Assembly: GCF_034350045.1 (NCBI RefSeq) | Contig: NZ_CP133781.1 | Location: 4,636,501-4,700,500 of the forward strand | DNA: 64,000 nt | DNA from: Pseudomonas sp. CCI4.2 | GTDB taxonomy: Bacteria > Pseudomonadota > Gammaproteobacteria > Pseudomonadales > Pseudomonadaceae | Reading direction: 5' to 3' | Translations under genes and position numbers: made by a program | Notes under the pieces: generated by a model | What the model was told of the DNA's origin: nothing | The model's database searches: none | The model's input: the letters and a program-made list of their open reading frames with translations, nothing else | Part shown: positions 15,448 to 25,900 of the stretch, piece after piece | Position numbering within the stretch: the first letter of the stretch is position 1 | How the letters are laid out: every line of letters starts with the position of its first letter

Positions 15448-15903
15448 TCAAACGTGGTGAACAGTACGCAATTCCATAAGCCCCGCCAGAGGAAAATCCC
15501 CTTCCAGTTCAGCCAGGCTCGCCGTATTCATGGGTTGCGCGTGGCGATAATGCCCATGAACCAACACGCTCACCAACGAGCCCACCAAGGGTTGGTGGCT
15601 TACCAGAAGCACGTCTTGCGTGGAATAGTTATCCAATTGATTGAGCACCAGGCGCGAGTCGCTGTCTGGCGTTAGCCAAGGGACGGTCAGGATCGGTTCG
15701 CTGAACCCCAACACCTGATGGACCAATTCGGCGGTCTGCTGCGCTCGCCGGTAAGGGCTGGCGATGATTCGGGTCAGCGGTTTGCCCAGCAGGTGCGCCG
15801 CACTGCTCAGAACCTGACCTCTGCCGTGGGGCGTCAACTCCCGCTCAGCATCACTGGGCGCCTGAGAGTGGGCTTCCCCATGACGCAGGATCCACAACTT
15901 CAT
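15448..15903 (-). CDS. sixA: Phosphohistidine phosphatase SixA
   Basis: A 151-residue histidine phosphatase. The RHG catalytic motif is at residues 7-9 (LRHGEA, His8 nucleophile), with the second conserved His in LLVSHQPLVG and Arg in SPYRRAQQTAEL. SixA removes phosphate from histidine-phosphotransfer proteins, in E. coli ArcB and the nitrogen PTS. The start overlaps the stop of the DUF4389 gene (ATGA), and the set gpsA-DUF4389-sixA reads as one operon. Confidence 0.94.
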   Translation of the reverse strand: MKLWILRHGEAHSQAPSDAERELTPHGRGQVLSSAAHLLGKPLTRIIASPYRRAQQTAELVHQVLGFSEPILTVPWLTPDSDSRLVLNQLDNYSTQDVLLVSHQPLVGSLVSVLVHGHYRHAQPMNTASLAELEGDFPLAGLMELRTVHHV

Positions 15904-16244
15904 AGTTTCGGCTCCTCGTCACGCACCGGATGAGGTGCTGGCGGTACACGGTGCGGCGCTTCGCCTTCCGGTGCGCGTGCTATTGGCCAATCGGCGAAAG
16001 GCCACGGTTTTTGATCGCTGTGAAAAGTACCAAACCGTCCAATTTGGGCCAGGTATTGACTGACGCTGTCGCCAAAGTTCATCAGGCTGCCGCTCGGTGC
16101 GCCATAGGCTATTCGATAGCCCAATTGCACCAGCACCACGCAACCGAGCACCACTTGCGTCAGTTGCCAAATCAACACGAACAACAGCATCCACATAATG
16201 CGCAGCAACACTGATTCATGCTGCTTGAGTTTGGATTCGTTCAA
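15900..16244 (-). CDS. DUF4389 membrane protein
   Basis: About 114 residues, with one clear hydrophobic segment (about residues 17-40, LLRIMWMLLFVLIWQLTQVV plus a second short stretch) and a proline-rich C-terminus (PRVPPAPHPV). Function unknown. I choose the TTG at 16244 (MNESKLKQHESVLLR), which has an AGGTGA upstream; a GTG at 16253 is an alternative nine bases earlier without a ribosome-binding site. Its fixed position between gpsA and sixA is typical of Pseudomonas. Confidence 0.8.
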   Translation of the reverse strand: MNESKLKQHESVLLRIMWMLLFVLIWQLTQVVLGCVVLVQLGYRIAYGAPSGSLMNFGDSVSQYLAQIGRFGTFHSDQKPWPFADWPIARAPEGEAPHRVPPAPHPVRDEEPKL

Positions 16245-16286
16245 GATTCTCACCTGTTATCTGTGGCGTCAGTATCAGTGGCGCAG

Positions 16287-17309
16287 TTAGAACCCACTGG
16301 TCGAAATAAAGTCGACATCGGTTTTTGGCTCGGCCCGCATCAATACTTCAATGACCTGATTGAGCGTGCGGCCCTCAAAGAGAATCGCATGCAAACCCGC
16401 GACCAGTGGCATATAGACCTGTAGCTCATCGGCTTTGACCTTAAGCACCTTCAGAGTGTTCACCCCTTCGGCAACTTCGCCCAACCGTGTCACCGCGTCT
16501 TCAAGGCTTAAGCCCTGGCCGAGGGCAAAACCCACCTGATAATTCCGGCTTTTGGGCGATGAGCAGGTCACGATGAGATCGCCCACCCCGGCCAGGCCGA
16601 GGAACGTCATTGGGTTGGCGCCCTGGCTCACGGCGAATCGGGTCATCTCGGCCAAGGCGCGGGTGATCAGCATGCTTTTGGTGTTTTCACCCATGCCCAG
16701 TGCCACGGCCATCCCGGCAATAATCGCGTAGACGTTTTTCAGTGCCCCGCCTAATTCCACGCCAAACCGATCAGCGCTGGCATACACCCGAAAGGTGCGC
16801 CCGTGCAGCACTTCCTGAACCTGTTGGCAAAGGTCTTCATCGGCACTGGCGACCACGGTGGCGGTCAGCGCGTGTTCGGCGATTTCACGCGCCAGGTTGG
16901 GACCGGACAACACACCGATGCGCGCTTGGGGAGCAATATCCTCAAGAATTTCGCTCATCAGCTTGAAGGTGTTCGCCTCAATGCCTTTGGTCAGGCTGAC
17001 CAGCATTTTTCCGGTCAAGCGCGGCGCGTGTTCGGCCAGCACCGCACGCAGCGCACTGGAAGGTAAGGCGACAAAGATGAGTTCGCTGTCGTCCAGGGTT
17101 GTCACCAGATCGGTCAACGGTTCAACCGTCGGGTGGACCTTGATGCCTTTTAGATAACGCGGGTTTTCTCGATTCACCCGTATGGCTTCGGCTTGGGCCG
17201 GATCGCGCATCCATTGCCTGACTGGATAGCCGTTCTCTGCCAGCAGGTTCGCCACTGCAGTACCGAAGCTGCCGCCTCCAAGAACCGCGATAGGTCGCTG
17301 TTGAGTCAT
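16287..17309 (-). CDS. gpsA: Glycerol-3-phosphate dehydrogenase [NAD(P)+]
   Basis: Reduces dihydroxyacetone phosphate to sn-glycerol 3-phosphate for phospholipid synthesis. It has 340 residues from the ATG at 17309 (MTQQRPIAVLGGGSFGTA), the normal length; the open frame could extend 18 codons upstream but without family support. The Rossmann GGGSFGTAVANLL (residues 10-22) and the catalytic-lysine region ELGGALKNVYAIIAGM are visible, as is the GLAGVGDLIVTC motif. Linked to the fatty acid genes fabA/fabB, as in other Pseudomonas. Confidence 0.95.
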   Translation of the reverse strand: MTQQRPIAVLGGGSFGTAVANLLAENGYPVRQWMRDPAQAEAIRVNRENPRYLKGIKVHPTVEPLTDLVTTLDDSELIFVALPSSALRAVLAEHAPRLTGKMLVSLTKGIEANTFKLMSEILEDIAPQARIGVLSGPNLAREIAEHALTATVVASADEDLCQQVQEVLHGRTFRVYASADRFGVELGGALKNVYAIIAGMAVALGMGENTKSMLITRALAEMTRFAVSQGANPMTFLGLAGVGDLIVTCSSPKSRNYQVGFALGQGLSLEDAVTRLGEVAEGVNTLKVLKVKADELQVYMPLVAGLHAILFEGRTLNQVIEVLMRAEPKTDVDFISTSGF

Positions 17310-17579
17310 AACCAATCCATCTAGAGCCATCTGTTTGGCGATGGCAGCATTATACGGCGCCACGCTGGCGCGACCAGTCCTGACGACTGTTCAATTGAGC
17401 CTGATCAATGCGCAGCAAGTTGCATGGAATTTACCGCCACGTCGGTTAACATGCGCAACGGATGTTTTTCATCAAGGGGCTGAAAATTTGTGTGTCGATG
17501 ACAGGGATCTCCCGGCAATGCTGGCCCTCTACGGGACACACCAGCCGATGCAGAGCAGCCGGCAAGAGAAGTCAGGCCA

Positions 17580-19502
17580 ATGACTTTCCGAAACAGTTGG
17601 GGCATCAATACCCGCACGCAAATCATCAGTTTGGGTCCAGCGCTGCTGCTGACCCTGCTGTTGATCAGTTTTTTCACCTTCGTGCGCATTCAGGATTTAC
17701 GCCAAGAGTTGAATTACACCGGCCAACTCATCGCCAACCAATTGGCTCCGGCTTCGGAATACGGCGTCATCGTCGGTAATTACGAAGTCCTCGAAGGCTT
17801 AATGCGCGCGACCTTGGCGACGCCCCATGTGCGCTTCGTGGAAGTTCAGGACAACACCAATCATGTGTTGGTGTACGTGGAGCAACCGGACCTGACCGGT
17901 GCGCGGCCAACCCAGGTGGAAATGTTTCAGGCGCCCATCCGCTTGCAAAGTATCCGCTTGGAGGCAGACTCCCAACGCGGCTCGACACCTCGATCCCACC
18001 CCGAGGATTATATCGGCCGGGTATTGGTGGGCATGTCCAACGACGCGTTCAGCGAGCGCCAGCAAGAAATTCTGCTCAAAGCGGCCATCCTCGCTCTCTT
18101 CGCCCTGCTGTTCACCTATATTTTGGCCCGGCGTTTGGCGCTGAGCCTGTCGCAGCCAATCAGTGACATGGTGGAGGCGGTCAAAGCCATTCAACAAGGC
18201 GACTACAGCACGCCGTTGCCAGTACCCGATGACAGCGAGCTGGGCGACTTGGCGCGCCATATCAACCATTTAGCTTTCGGCCTTGAGGAGGCCAGCGGCG
18301 AACAGCAGCGGGCCATTGCGCAGTTGATCCAGACCCGGGAAGAGGCCGAGCGCGCCAACAGCGCCAAATCCGATTTTCTGGCGATGATGAGCCATGAGCT
18401 GCGCACCCCCATGAATGGCGTATTGGGGATGTTGCAGTTGATGGAAACCACTCGGATGACTGAGGAACAGGCCGAATATTCGGCGTTGGCCACCGAGTCA
18501 ACCGAGCACCTGCTGCGGGTCATCAACGACATTCTCGACTTCTCGCGTATCGAGCGTGACGCCCTTGAGCTGGAGCACATCCCGTTCAACTTGGCAGAGT
18601 TGATCAGCACCTCAGCTCAAGCGTTCCATCACAACGCGCAGCAACGCGGTCTCTCCCTGGAATTAATCTCCCCGCCGGGCCTCGATGCGCTGGAAGTGTT
18701 GGGTGATCCGACGCGCATTCGCCAGATTTTGGTGAACTTGATTGGTAACGCGATGAAGTTCACCGAGCTGGGCAGCGTTCAAGTGGAAACCCAATGGCAG
18801 CCACTGGACCATGAATTGATCTGGTTTACCTGCATCGTGCGCGACAGCGGCATCGGTATTTCCGCTGAGCGCCTTGAATTGATGTTTAACGCGTTCCAGC
18901 AAGCGGACAGTTCTATTTCCCGGCGCTACGGTGGCACCGGATTGGGTCTGCCGATCGCTCGAACACTGGCCGAGCGCATGGGCGGGACCTTGCGCGCGAA
19001 GAGTGAAGAAGGCATGGGGTCGGTCTTCACCCTGGAGATTCCTCTGACGTTGTATCGGCACCAGAAAGCAGAAAAAATCCCTCCGGCCTTCATTGGCAAT
19101 GACGACGGTCATAACCAACAGGTACTGCTGGTGGAAGACAACCCCGTGAACCAGACGGTGATCGAGGCCATGCTGCGCAGTCTGGGCTTCAGGATCAGCG
19201 TGGCTAATGACGGTGCGCAGGCAGTCAGAATGGCTGAAGCAAATGATTTTGCGGTGATTTTGATGGATTGCCGACTGCCTGTAATCGACGGGTACGAAGC
19301 CACGCGACAGATCCGGCTATTACCGGAGCGCGCCAATGTGCCGATCATTGCCTTGACCGCCAATGCGCTGCACGGTGACCGCGAGATTTGTTTACAGGCA
19401 GGGATGAATGATTATCTGGCCAAGCCGTTCAAACGAGCTGATCTACAGCATATTCTTCAGCATTGGCTACCCTTTCCAGCATCTGCGACTGGCGATAAAT
19501 GA
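17580..19502 (+). CDS. Hybrid sensor histidine kinase (PA1611-like)
   Basis: A 640-residue inner-membrane hybrid kinase. TM1 is about 17-37; a periplasmic loop follows with TM2 about 165-187, a HAMP domain (about 188-240), HisKA with phospho-acceptor His272 in SHELRTPMNG, HATPase_c (NAMKF; DSGIGI; GGTGLGL) and a receiver domain with Asp563 in ILMDCRLP. By position next to fabA it corresponds to P. aeruginosa PA1611, which interacts with RetS and affects the Gac/Rsm pathway and can feed HptB. That role is taken from synteny, not from sequence features. Confidence 0.92.
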   Translation: MTFRNSWGINTRTQIISLGPALLLTLLLISFFTFVRIQDLRQELNYTGQLIANQLAPASEYGVIVGNYEVLEGLMRATLATPHVRFVEVQDNTNHVLVYVEQPDLTGARPTQVEMFQAPIRLQSIRLEADSQRGSTPRSHPEDYIGRVLVGMSNDAFSERQQEILLKAAILALFALLFTYILARRLALSLSQPISDMVEAVKAIQQGDYSTPLPVPDDSELGDLARHINHLAFGLEEASGEQQRAIAQLIQTREEAERANSAKSDFLAMMSHELRTPMNGVLGMLQLMETTRMTEEQAEYSALATESTEHLLRVINDILDFSRIERDALELEHIPFNLAELISTSAQAFHHNAQQRGLSLELISPPGLDALEVLGDPTRIRQILVNLIGNAMKFTELGSVQVETQWQPLDHELIWFTCIVRDSGIGISAERLELMFNAFQQADSSISRRYGGTGLGLPIARTLAERMGGTLRAKSEEGMGSVFTLEIPLTLYRHQKAEKIPPAFIGNDDGHNQQVLLVEDNPVNQTVIEAMLRSLGFRISVANDGAQAVRMAEANDFAVILMDCRLPVIDGYEATRQIRLLPERANVPIIALTANALHGDREICLQAGMNDYLAKPFKRADLQHILQHWLPFPASATGDK

Positions 19503-19725
19503 TAAATTACGGCAGTCTTGTTCGCCAAATCAGCGACTAAAAGCTGTTGGATTATGATTTCAGTGCACAAGTGTGCTTTCATTCCGCTTGTGCTGTGACT
19601 TTCATTACAACGCAATAGTCTATGAGTAGGCTGACGGCTGAGATCTGGCGCGTCATCCGGCCAGGACTTGTTATGTGGGGCACGTTACGCCCCCACCTGC
19701 CGCACAAGATTATTGAGGAGCTCGC

Positions 19726-20241
19726 ATGACCCAACAAAACGCCTATACCCGGGAAGATCTGCTGCGCTGCAGTCGTGGCGAGTTGTTCGGCCCAGGTAAC
19801 GCGCAACTGCCCGCCCCGAACATGTTGATGGTAGATCGCATCACCCATATCAGCGCCGAGGGCGGCAAGTACGGTAAAGGTGAATTGGTCGCCGAGTTGG
19901 ATATCAATCCCGACCTGTGGTTTTTTGCCTGTCACTTCGAAGGCGACCCCGTAATGCCAGGCTGCCTGGGCCTTGATGCCATGTGGCAACTGGTCGGCTT
20001 CTACCTCGGTTGGCAGGGAAATCCTGGCCGTGGTCGCGCCCTAGGCTCAGGCGAAGTCAAGTTTTTCGGTCAGGTGTTACCTACCGCGAAAAAAATCACT
20101 TACAACATCCAAATCAAACGCACCATGCGCGGCAAACTGGTCCTGGCGATTGCCGACGGTACCGTTAGCGTCGATGGCCGCGAAATTTACAGCGCCGAAA
20201 GCCTCCGTGTCGGCCTGTTCACTTCCACTGACAACTTTTAA
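19726..20241 (+). CDS. fabA: 3-hydroxydecanoyl-ACP dehydratase/isomerase
   Basis: Dehydrates 3-hydroxydecanoyl-ACP and isomerises trans-2 to cis-3-decenoyl-ACP, the branch point to unsaturated fatty acids. It has 171 residues, as in E. coli. The catalytic His70 lies in FACHFEGDPVMPGCLGLDAM, which also contains the active-site Asp84 (LGLDAMWQL). The start at 19726 follows GAGGAG. fabB starts 10 bp downstream, so the pair is an operon. Confidence 0.97.
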   Translation: MTQQNAYTREDLLRCSRGELFGPGNAQLPAPNMLMVDRITHISAEGGKYGKGELVAELDINPDLWFFACHFEGDPVMPGCLGLDAMWQLVGFYLGWQGNPGRGRALGSGEVKFFGQVLPTAKKITYNIQIKRTMRGKLVLAIADGTVSVDGREIYSAESLRVGLFTSTDNF

Positions 20242-20251
20242 GGGTATCCGC

Positions 20252-21472
20252 ATGCGCCGCGTCGTTATCACTGGTCTGGGCATTGTTTCCTGCTTGGGCA
20301 ATGACAAAGACACCGTTTCCGCTAGCTTGCGTGCAAGCCGCCCTGGCATCCGTTTTAATCCGGAATATGCCGAAATGGGTCTACGCAGTCAGGTTTCGGG
20401 CTCCATTGACCTCAACCTCGAAGAATTGATCGATCGAAAGATCTATCGCTTCGTCGGCCATGCAGCGGCTTACGCTTATTTGGCCATGAAAGACGCCATC
20501 GCCGACTCAGGCCTGAGCGACGATCAAGTCTCCAACCCGCGCACTGGCCTGGTTGCAGGCAGCGGCGGTGCGTCGACTCTGAACCAGATGGAAGCGCTGG
20601 ACATCATGCGCGAAAAAGGCGTCAAGCGCGTCGGTCCCTACCGCGTTACGCGGACCATGGGCAGCACCGTTTCCGCTTGTCTGGCGACCCCGTTCAAAAT
20701 CAAAGGTCTGAACTATTCCATCTCGTCCGCTTGTGCGACCAGTGCTCACTGCATTGGTACCGCCATGGAACAGATTCAGATGGGCAAGCAAGACATCGTT
20801 TTTGCCGGCGGCGGTGAAGAAGAACATTGGAGCCAATCGTTCCTGTTCGACGCCATGGGCGCGTTGTCTACCCAGTACAACGAGACACCGGAGAAAGCCT
20901 CCCGTGCGTACGACGCCAAGCGTGACGGTTTCGTCATTGCCGGCGGTGGCGGTATGGTCGTGGTTGAAGAGCTGGAACATGCTCTGGCCCGCGGCGCCAA
21001 GATTTACGCCGAGATCGTCGGCTATGGCGCTACGTCCGACGGCTACGACATGGTCGCACCCAGCGGTGAAGGTGCCATCCGCTGCATGCAGATGGCAATG
21101 TCTACCATTGAAGGGCCGATTGATTACATCAATACCCACGGCACTTCGACGCCGGTGGGCGATGCGAAAGAAATGGAAGGCGTGCGTGAAGTCTTCGGTA
21201 CCAACGCACCCGTGATCAGCTCGACCAAAAGCTTGTCCGGTCACTCTTTGGGTGCCGCTGGTGTGCACGAAGCGATCTACTGCCTGTTGATGATGGAAGG
21301 CAACTTCATTGCCGGTTCCGCTAACATCGACGAGTTGGACCCGGTTGTCGCTGACATGCCGATCCTGACCAAGACTCGCGAGAACGCCAAGATCGACCAG
21401 GTGATGAGCAACAGCTTCGGTTTCGGTGGCACCAATGCCACGCTGGTACTGAAACGCTGGCAGGGTAAGTAA
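20252..21472 (+). CDS. fabB: 3-oxoacyl-ACP synthase I
   Basis: Condensing enzyme that elongates cis-3-decenoyl-ACP. It has 406 residues from the ATG at 20252 (MRRVVITGLGIVSCLGN), the standard length; longer frames run back into fabA. The active-site Cys (about 161) is in SISSACATSAHCIG, with catalytic histidines in NTHGTSTPVGD and SGHSLGAAG and the C-terminal NSFGFGGTNATLV motif. It is followed by an intrinsic terminator. Confidence 0.97.
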   Translation: MRRVVITGLGIVSCLGNDKDTVSASLRASRPGIRFNPEYAEMGLRSQVSGSIDLNLEELIDRKIYRFVGHAAAYAYLAMKDAIADSGLSDDQVSNPRTGLVAGSGGASTLNQMEALDIMREKGVKRVGPYRVTRTMGSTVSACLATPFKIKGLNYSISSACATSAHCIGTAMEQIQMGKQDIVFAGGGEEEHWSQSFLFDAMGALSTQYNETPEKASRAYDAKRDGFVIAGGGGMVVVEELEHALARGAKIYAEIVGYGATSDGYDMVAPSGEGAIRCMQMAMSTIEGPIDYINTHGTSTPVGDAKEMEGVREVFGTNAPVISSTKSLSGHSLGAAGVHEAIYCLLMMEGNFIAGSANIDELDPVVADMPILTKTRENAKIDQVMSNSFGFGGTNATLVLKRWQGK

Positions 21473-21493
21473 TTCCCCCTGCAGTGAAAAAAC

Positions 21494-21517
21494 GGCACCC
21501 TCGGGTGCCTTTTTTTT
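21494..21517 (+). terminator. Rho-independent terminator of fabAB
   Basis: GGCACC, loop CTCG, GGTGCC (21494-21509), followed by eight Ts, 22 bp after the fabB stop. Confidence 0.92.
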
Positions 21518-21745
21518 AACCGGCTGTCGCGTACTTGCAAAAGGCCATCTTGTAAAAGAATGAATTGTGGTAAAGGATGTAAAAGGCTTTCGACCCCTAT
21601 GGCCCCTGCCCTTTTTCTAAGGGAAGTGTAGCTACGCAATAAGGAACGAAGCGCCTGCACTCTGTCCCTCCGGGGGCCTGATGACAGACACTGGTGTGTC
21701 CTCGCGGATACCCGTGGCACTGGCTTTTCATCGAAAAGGGATGTC

Positions 21746-22957
21746 ATGGAAGAAACTAATCATGGCGATCCGATCGCCCACGTCATGCGCCGTAAACGCT
21801 TGGGTCGTCTAACGCGATCAAGCGTGCCTAAGATATTTTTAATTTCTACCGTTTTCTTTCTATCTTCAGGTCCGGTCCTTGCCCAGGATTTGTCCCCCCT
21901 CCCTGCCAACGTGAATGCTGAAGACTCCCGCGCCTTTGTCACCCAAGCCAAACAGACTGTTGCAAGAGCGACCCGGGAAGCCGTGCGCTGGAACGGCCCC
22001 GAAACAGGGCCGCAGGCACCTAAAGGCAAGGTCATTGCACTGGTGGCCGAAGACCTGCGTAACGGCGGGATAATCGGCGTTGCTCAAGGCGCACGCGAAG
22101 CGGCGGTTGCCATGGGTTGGACGTTAAGGGTATTCGACGGTGCCGGCATCTCGACCGGGCGCGCCAAGGCGCTGGCTGATGCACTGGCGAGCAAGCCCGA
22201 CGGCTTGGTGTTGTGTGGTTCAGACGCCGTTGAAAACAAACTGGCCTTGGCCGCGATTGCCCGCGCAGGCACTCCTATTGTGGGCTGGCACACAGGGCCG
22301 CAACCCGGCCCCATCGCCGGCACGTCCTTAGCGATGAACGTCACCAGCGCACCGATTGAAGTCGCCCAGCTCGCGGCCCTCGCGGCAGTGGCGCAATCCG
22401 ATGGACACGCAGGCGTGGTGATCCTGACGGACAGTCATTTCAGCATCGCGATGGCCAAAGCCAAGGCTATGGAGGACGTTATTCGCGCCTGCAAAAACTG
22501 CACGTTGCTGGAAGTGCGTGACGTTGCGCTGTCGGACAGCAACGACCGTATGCCCGCCATTACCCAGCAATTAATGCTGCGATATGGCAAACGCTGGACG
22601 TATACCTTGGCAATCAACGACCTCTATTTCGACTACGCCATTGCCACCCTCACCACTGCCGGGATCCCAGCCAACGACCTCAGTTTGATTTCGGCCGGGG
22701 ACGGTAGCGCATCCGCCTTTCTCCGCATCCAGGCCAATACCTATCAAACCGCCACCGTCGCCGAGCCCCTGAATCAACAGGGCTGGCAGGTAATGGATGA
22801 ATTGAATCGGCTGATTGCCGGTCAAGCCGTCAGCGGTTTCGTGGCGCCGATCCATTTGGTCAACGCCGACAACGCAGGCGCAGACGGCGGCAAGCAATTT
22901 CGATATGACCCCGACAATGGTTACAGGGACAGGTACCGCAAAATATGGAATCCCTGA
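21746..22957 (+). CDS. Periplasmic sugar-binding-like protein (RbsB/TorT fold)
   Basis: A 403-residue periplasmic binding protein of the ribose-binding/LacI type (type I fold). The signal peptide is long, with a positively charged n-region (RRKRLGRLTRSS) and a likely cleavage after PVLA near residue 46. The core carries GKVIALVAEDLRNGGIIG, KPDGLVLCGSD and a C-terminal lobe with DGSASAFLRI. ATG 21746 follows AAGGGATGT. No permease or ATPase genes are nearby. Instead its end overlaps a membrane GGDEF-EAL gene by 13 bp, which suggests a sensory rather than transport role, as for TorT with TorS. The ligand is unknown. Confidence 0.85.
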   Translation: MEETNHGDPIAHVMRRKRLGRLTRSSVPKIFLISTVFFLSSGPVLAQDLSPLPANVNAEDSRAFVTQAKQTVARATREAVRWNGPETGPQAPKGKVIALVAEDLRNGGIIGVAQGAREAAVAMGWTLRVFDGAGISTGRAKALADALASKPDGLVLCGSDAVENKLALAAIARAGTPIVGWHTGPQPGPIAGTSLAMNVTSAPIEVAQLAALAAVAQSDGHAGVVILTDSHFSIAMAKAKAMEDVIRACKNCTLLEVRDVALSDSNDRMPAITQQLMLRYGKRWTYTLAINDLYFDYAIATLTTAGIPANDLSLISAGDGSASAFLRIQANTYQTATVAEPLNQQGWQVMDELNRLIAGQAVSGFVAPIHLVNADNAGADGGKQFRYDPDNGYRDRYRKIWNP

Positions 22958-25900
22958 CGGTGGCACCGACGCTTCGACTTTCCGCGGCTTATCAGCGATT
23001 GGCACCGCAATCGCTGCGCGCGCAGTTCACCCTCGCACTGCTGGCATTGGCGTTGCTGATCGCGGCCGGTGGGGCCACGGCGGTCTATGCCTTGCGCAGT
23101 GCGAACAATGCCACCCGTCAATTGACCCAAGAGCGGCTGATGCACATGCAGGCTGGGCAGGACATGCTGCAAAACACGTTATTGATCGAGCGCCAGACCG
23201 ACCAGTTGCTGACCACTACCTCGTTTGAGACCCTTCGTTCGACCTATTTAACGATGATCGAGCGGCTCGAAGCCGTCGACTACTCAATGCTGCAACTGAC
23301 CGACACTAACGACACTAACGACGGGCTCGCCGTGCTCGATTTGCACCAGTCGAGCCAGCTGTTTCGCAACACCGCCAACGTCGTTGCGCAACTGCGGGAA
23401 GGCGCGCTGCAGAGTGAAGTCGCTTTTGATCTGGCGCTCAACGACCGAACAGCAGCGCTTAAGCGAAGCCACACCGCCAGTAGCCTCGAACTTGCGGTGC
23501 TGCTCTATAGCCTGCCGTCAGCGAATGATCCAGATGCTGTGCAATCGTTGCGGACCTCGTTTATTGAAAAAGGTAAGACCGCAGGCTCGCTGCCTGCAAT
23601 CGTCCGCGAGGATCTGATCGCCCTGAGCGCGCAGCCATCGGGCGCTATTGATGCTAGCGCACACGACCTGTTCTCTTTGCGTCTGAAGTTGATCAATCAG
23701 CATCAGACCCTGCAGCGTTTCCACGATGAACTGCAAAATCAGGCTCGCGCATTGGTGCATGCCGCACGGGTGCAATCCGGGGTATTTACCCAAGAGTATC
23801 GCGTCGCCGTGGAGCAACTGGTCGATGCATCCACCCGTAGCCAACGCTGGATCTTGATCATCCTGGCGGGAAGTCTGTTGATTGCCGGGTTTGTGGCGCG
23901 CGTATTCATGGGCCGTCGGGTCTTGGTGCGGTTGAATGAAATCAGCCGCCAACTACGTCAGGGCCGGATCGACCAAGAGCAACACACCCTGGACCTGCAT
24001 GAGCAAGACGAAATCGGTGCCATGGCGGGTGCGGTGAGTCAGTTTCTAAGCGACCGTCAGCAATTGGAAAGCCGCACCGCACAACTCAGCGCAGCCCAAG
24101 AGCGACTCGCGCTGCAAAACACTCAGCTGCAACAAGAAGTTGTTACCCGTACCGGACAAAGCCATGTGCTGGAGCTGATTGCGACCAGCACCGAGCTGGA
24201 GGCCGTCCTGGACACCTTGGCTCGGGTGACTGAATCCCAGCTGGAGGGAATGATGGTGTCCATTCTGCTGCTGGACGAAGATGGCGAGCACCTGCAACAC
24301 GGCGCAGCACCCAGCTTGCCGGATGATTATTGTCAAGCGATCAATGGCGTCGCCATCGGTCCCTGTGGTGGATCTTGTGGCACTGCCGTGTATCGACGCG
24401 AATCAGTCATTGTCTCGGACATTGAGCAGGACCCTTTGTGGGCCGACTATCGTGAACTGGCCACCACCCATGGCATTCGGTCGTGCTGGTCGACACCGAT
24501 TTTTTCCCGAGAGCGAGAAGTCCTTGGCACGTTTGCCTTGTACTCGCTGACAGAGCGCAGCCCGACGACAACCGAGATCCAACTGCTCGACGGGGCAACG
24601 CAACTGGCGGGCATCGCCATCGAACGCAAACACACGGAAAATCGTATCCGCTACATGGGCGACCATGATGCGTTGACCGGACTGCCCAACCGTCTGTTGC
24701 TAGAAGATCGACTCAAACAAGCCATTATTTATGCCCAGCGTTTCGCCCGTTTGGTCACAGTGGCATTTATCGACTTGGACAAATTCAAACTGGTGAACGA
24801 TAGCCTGGGCCACAGCGCTGGCGATGAACTGTTGAAAACCGTTGCTAACCGAATGGTCAAGTCTGTAAGGCGCACCGATACAGTTGTTCGGTTGGGCGGC
24901 GACGAATTCGTCATTATCCTGTTCGACCAACCTTCGGACGCCGAGGACATCACGTCGGTCCTGCAGAATATCCAGGAATCCATCCTGCAACCGATTCATC
25001 TCAGTGGGCACACGCTTCACGTCACTTGCAGCATGGGCCTGGCGACCTACCCAGCCGATGGCATTGATACCGACACGCTGCTAAGAAACGCTGACGCCGC
25101 CATGTACCGCTCCAAAGAGATGGGCCGTAACGGTTACCAGTTTTACACCGATGAGATGAACACCAAGCACCAAGGCAAGCTCGCCCTGCAAGACGGGCTG
25201 CGTAATGCCATTGAGAACGATGAATTCCTGTTGCTCTATCAGCCTCAACTGGACCTGCACACCGGCGAGATTATCGGTGTGGAGGCTTTGATCCGTTGGC
25301 AGCATCCAGAACTGGGTCTGGTTTCTCCGATCAAGTTCATCTCGCAGGCTGAAGAGACTGGTTTGATCGTACCGATTGGCGACTGGGTCATTCACAGCGC
25401 GTGCCGTCAGACCAAAGCTTGGCAAGACGCTGGCCTGCCGCCTATTACCATGTCGGTCAATATCTCCGCCCGCCAATTCATCGAGCGGGATTTGATCCGA
25501 CGCGTCGAGCATGCGCTGAAGGAAAGCGGTCTGGAGCCGATGTACCTGGAACTGGAACTGACTGAAAGCTTGATCATGCAAGACCTTCAGCAAGCCATCA
25601 GCAAGATGGAAGAATTGCAGGCGATGGGGATCAGGCTTTCTATTGATGATTTCGGCACGGGTTATTCAAGCCTCGCAGCGCTGAAAAGCTTTCCTATCGT
25701 GCGCTTGAAGATCGATCAATCGTTCATTCGGGACCTTCCCGAAAACGAAAATGACAAAGCCATCGCCACTGCGGTCATATCACTGGGCCATAAGCTGAAT
25801 CTGAAGGTCATCGCCGAGGGTGTCGAAACCGAAGCACAGAAGGCGTTCCTACGTGACAACGGTTGTGATGAAATGCAAGGGTACTTGTTCAGCAAACCCG

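Noticed and set aside
21518..21745. Possible c-di-GMP riboswitch before the binding-protein/GGDEF-EAL operon
   Set aside because: I looked for the GEMM core (conserved GNRA-type loop and receptor) and did not find a convincing match; only small GC-rich hairpins are present.
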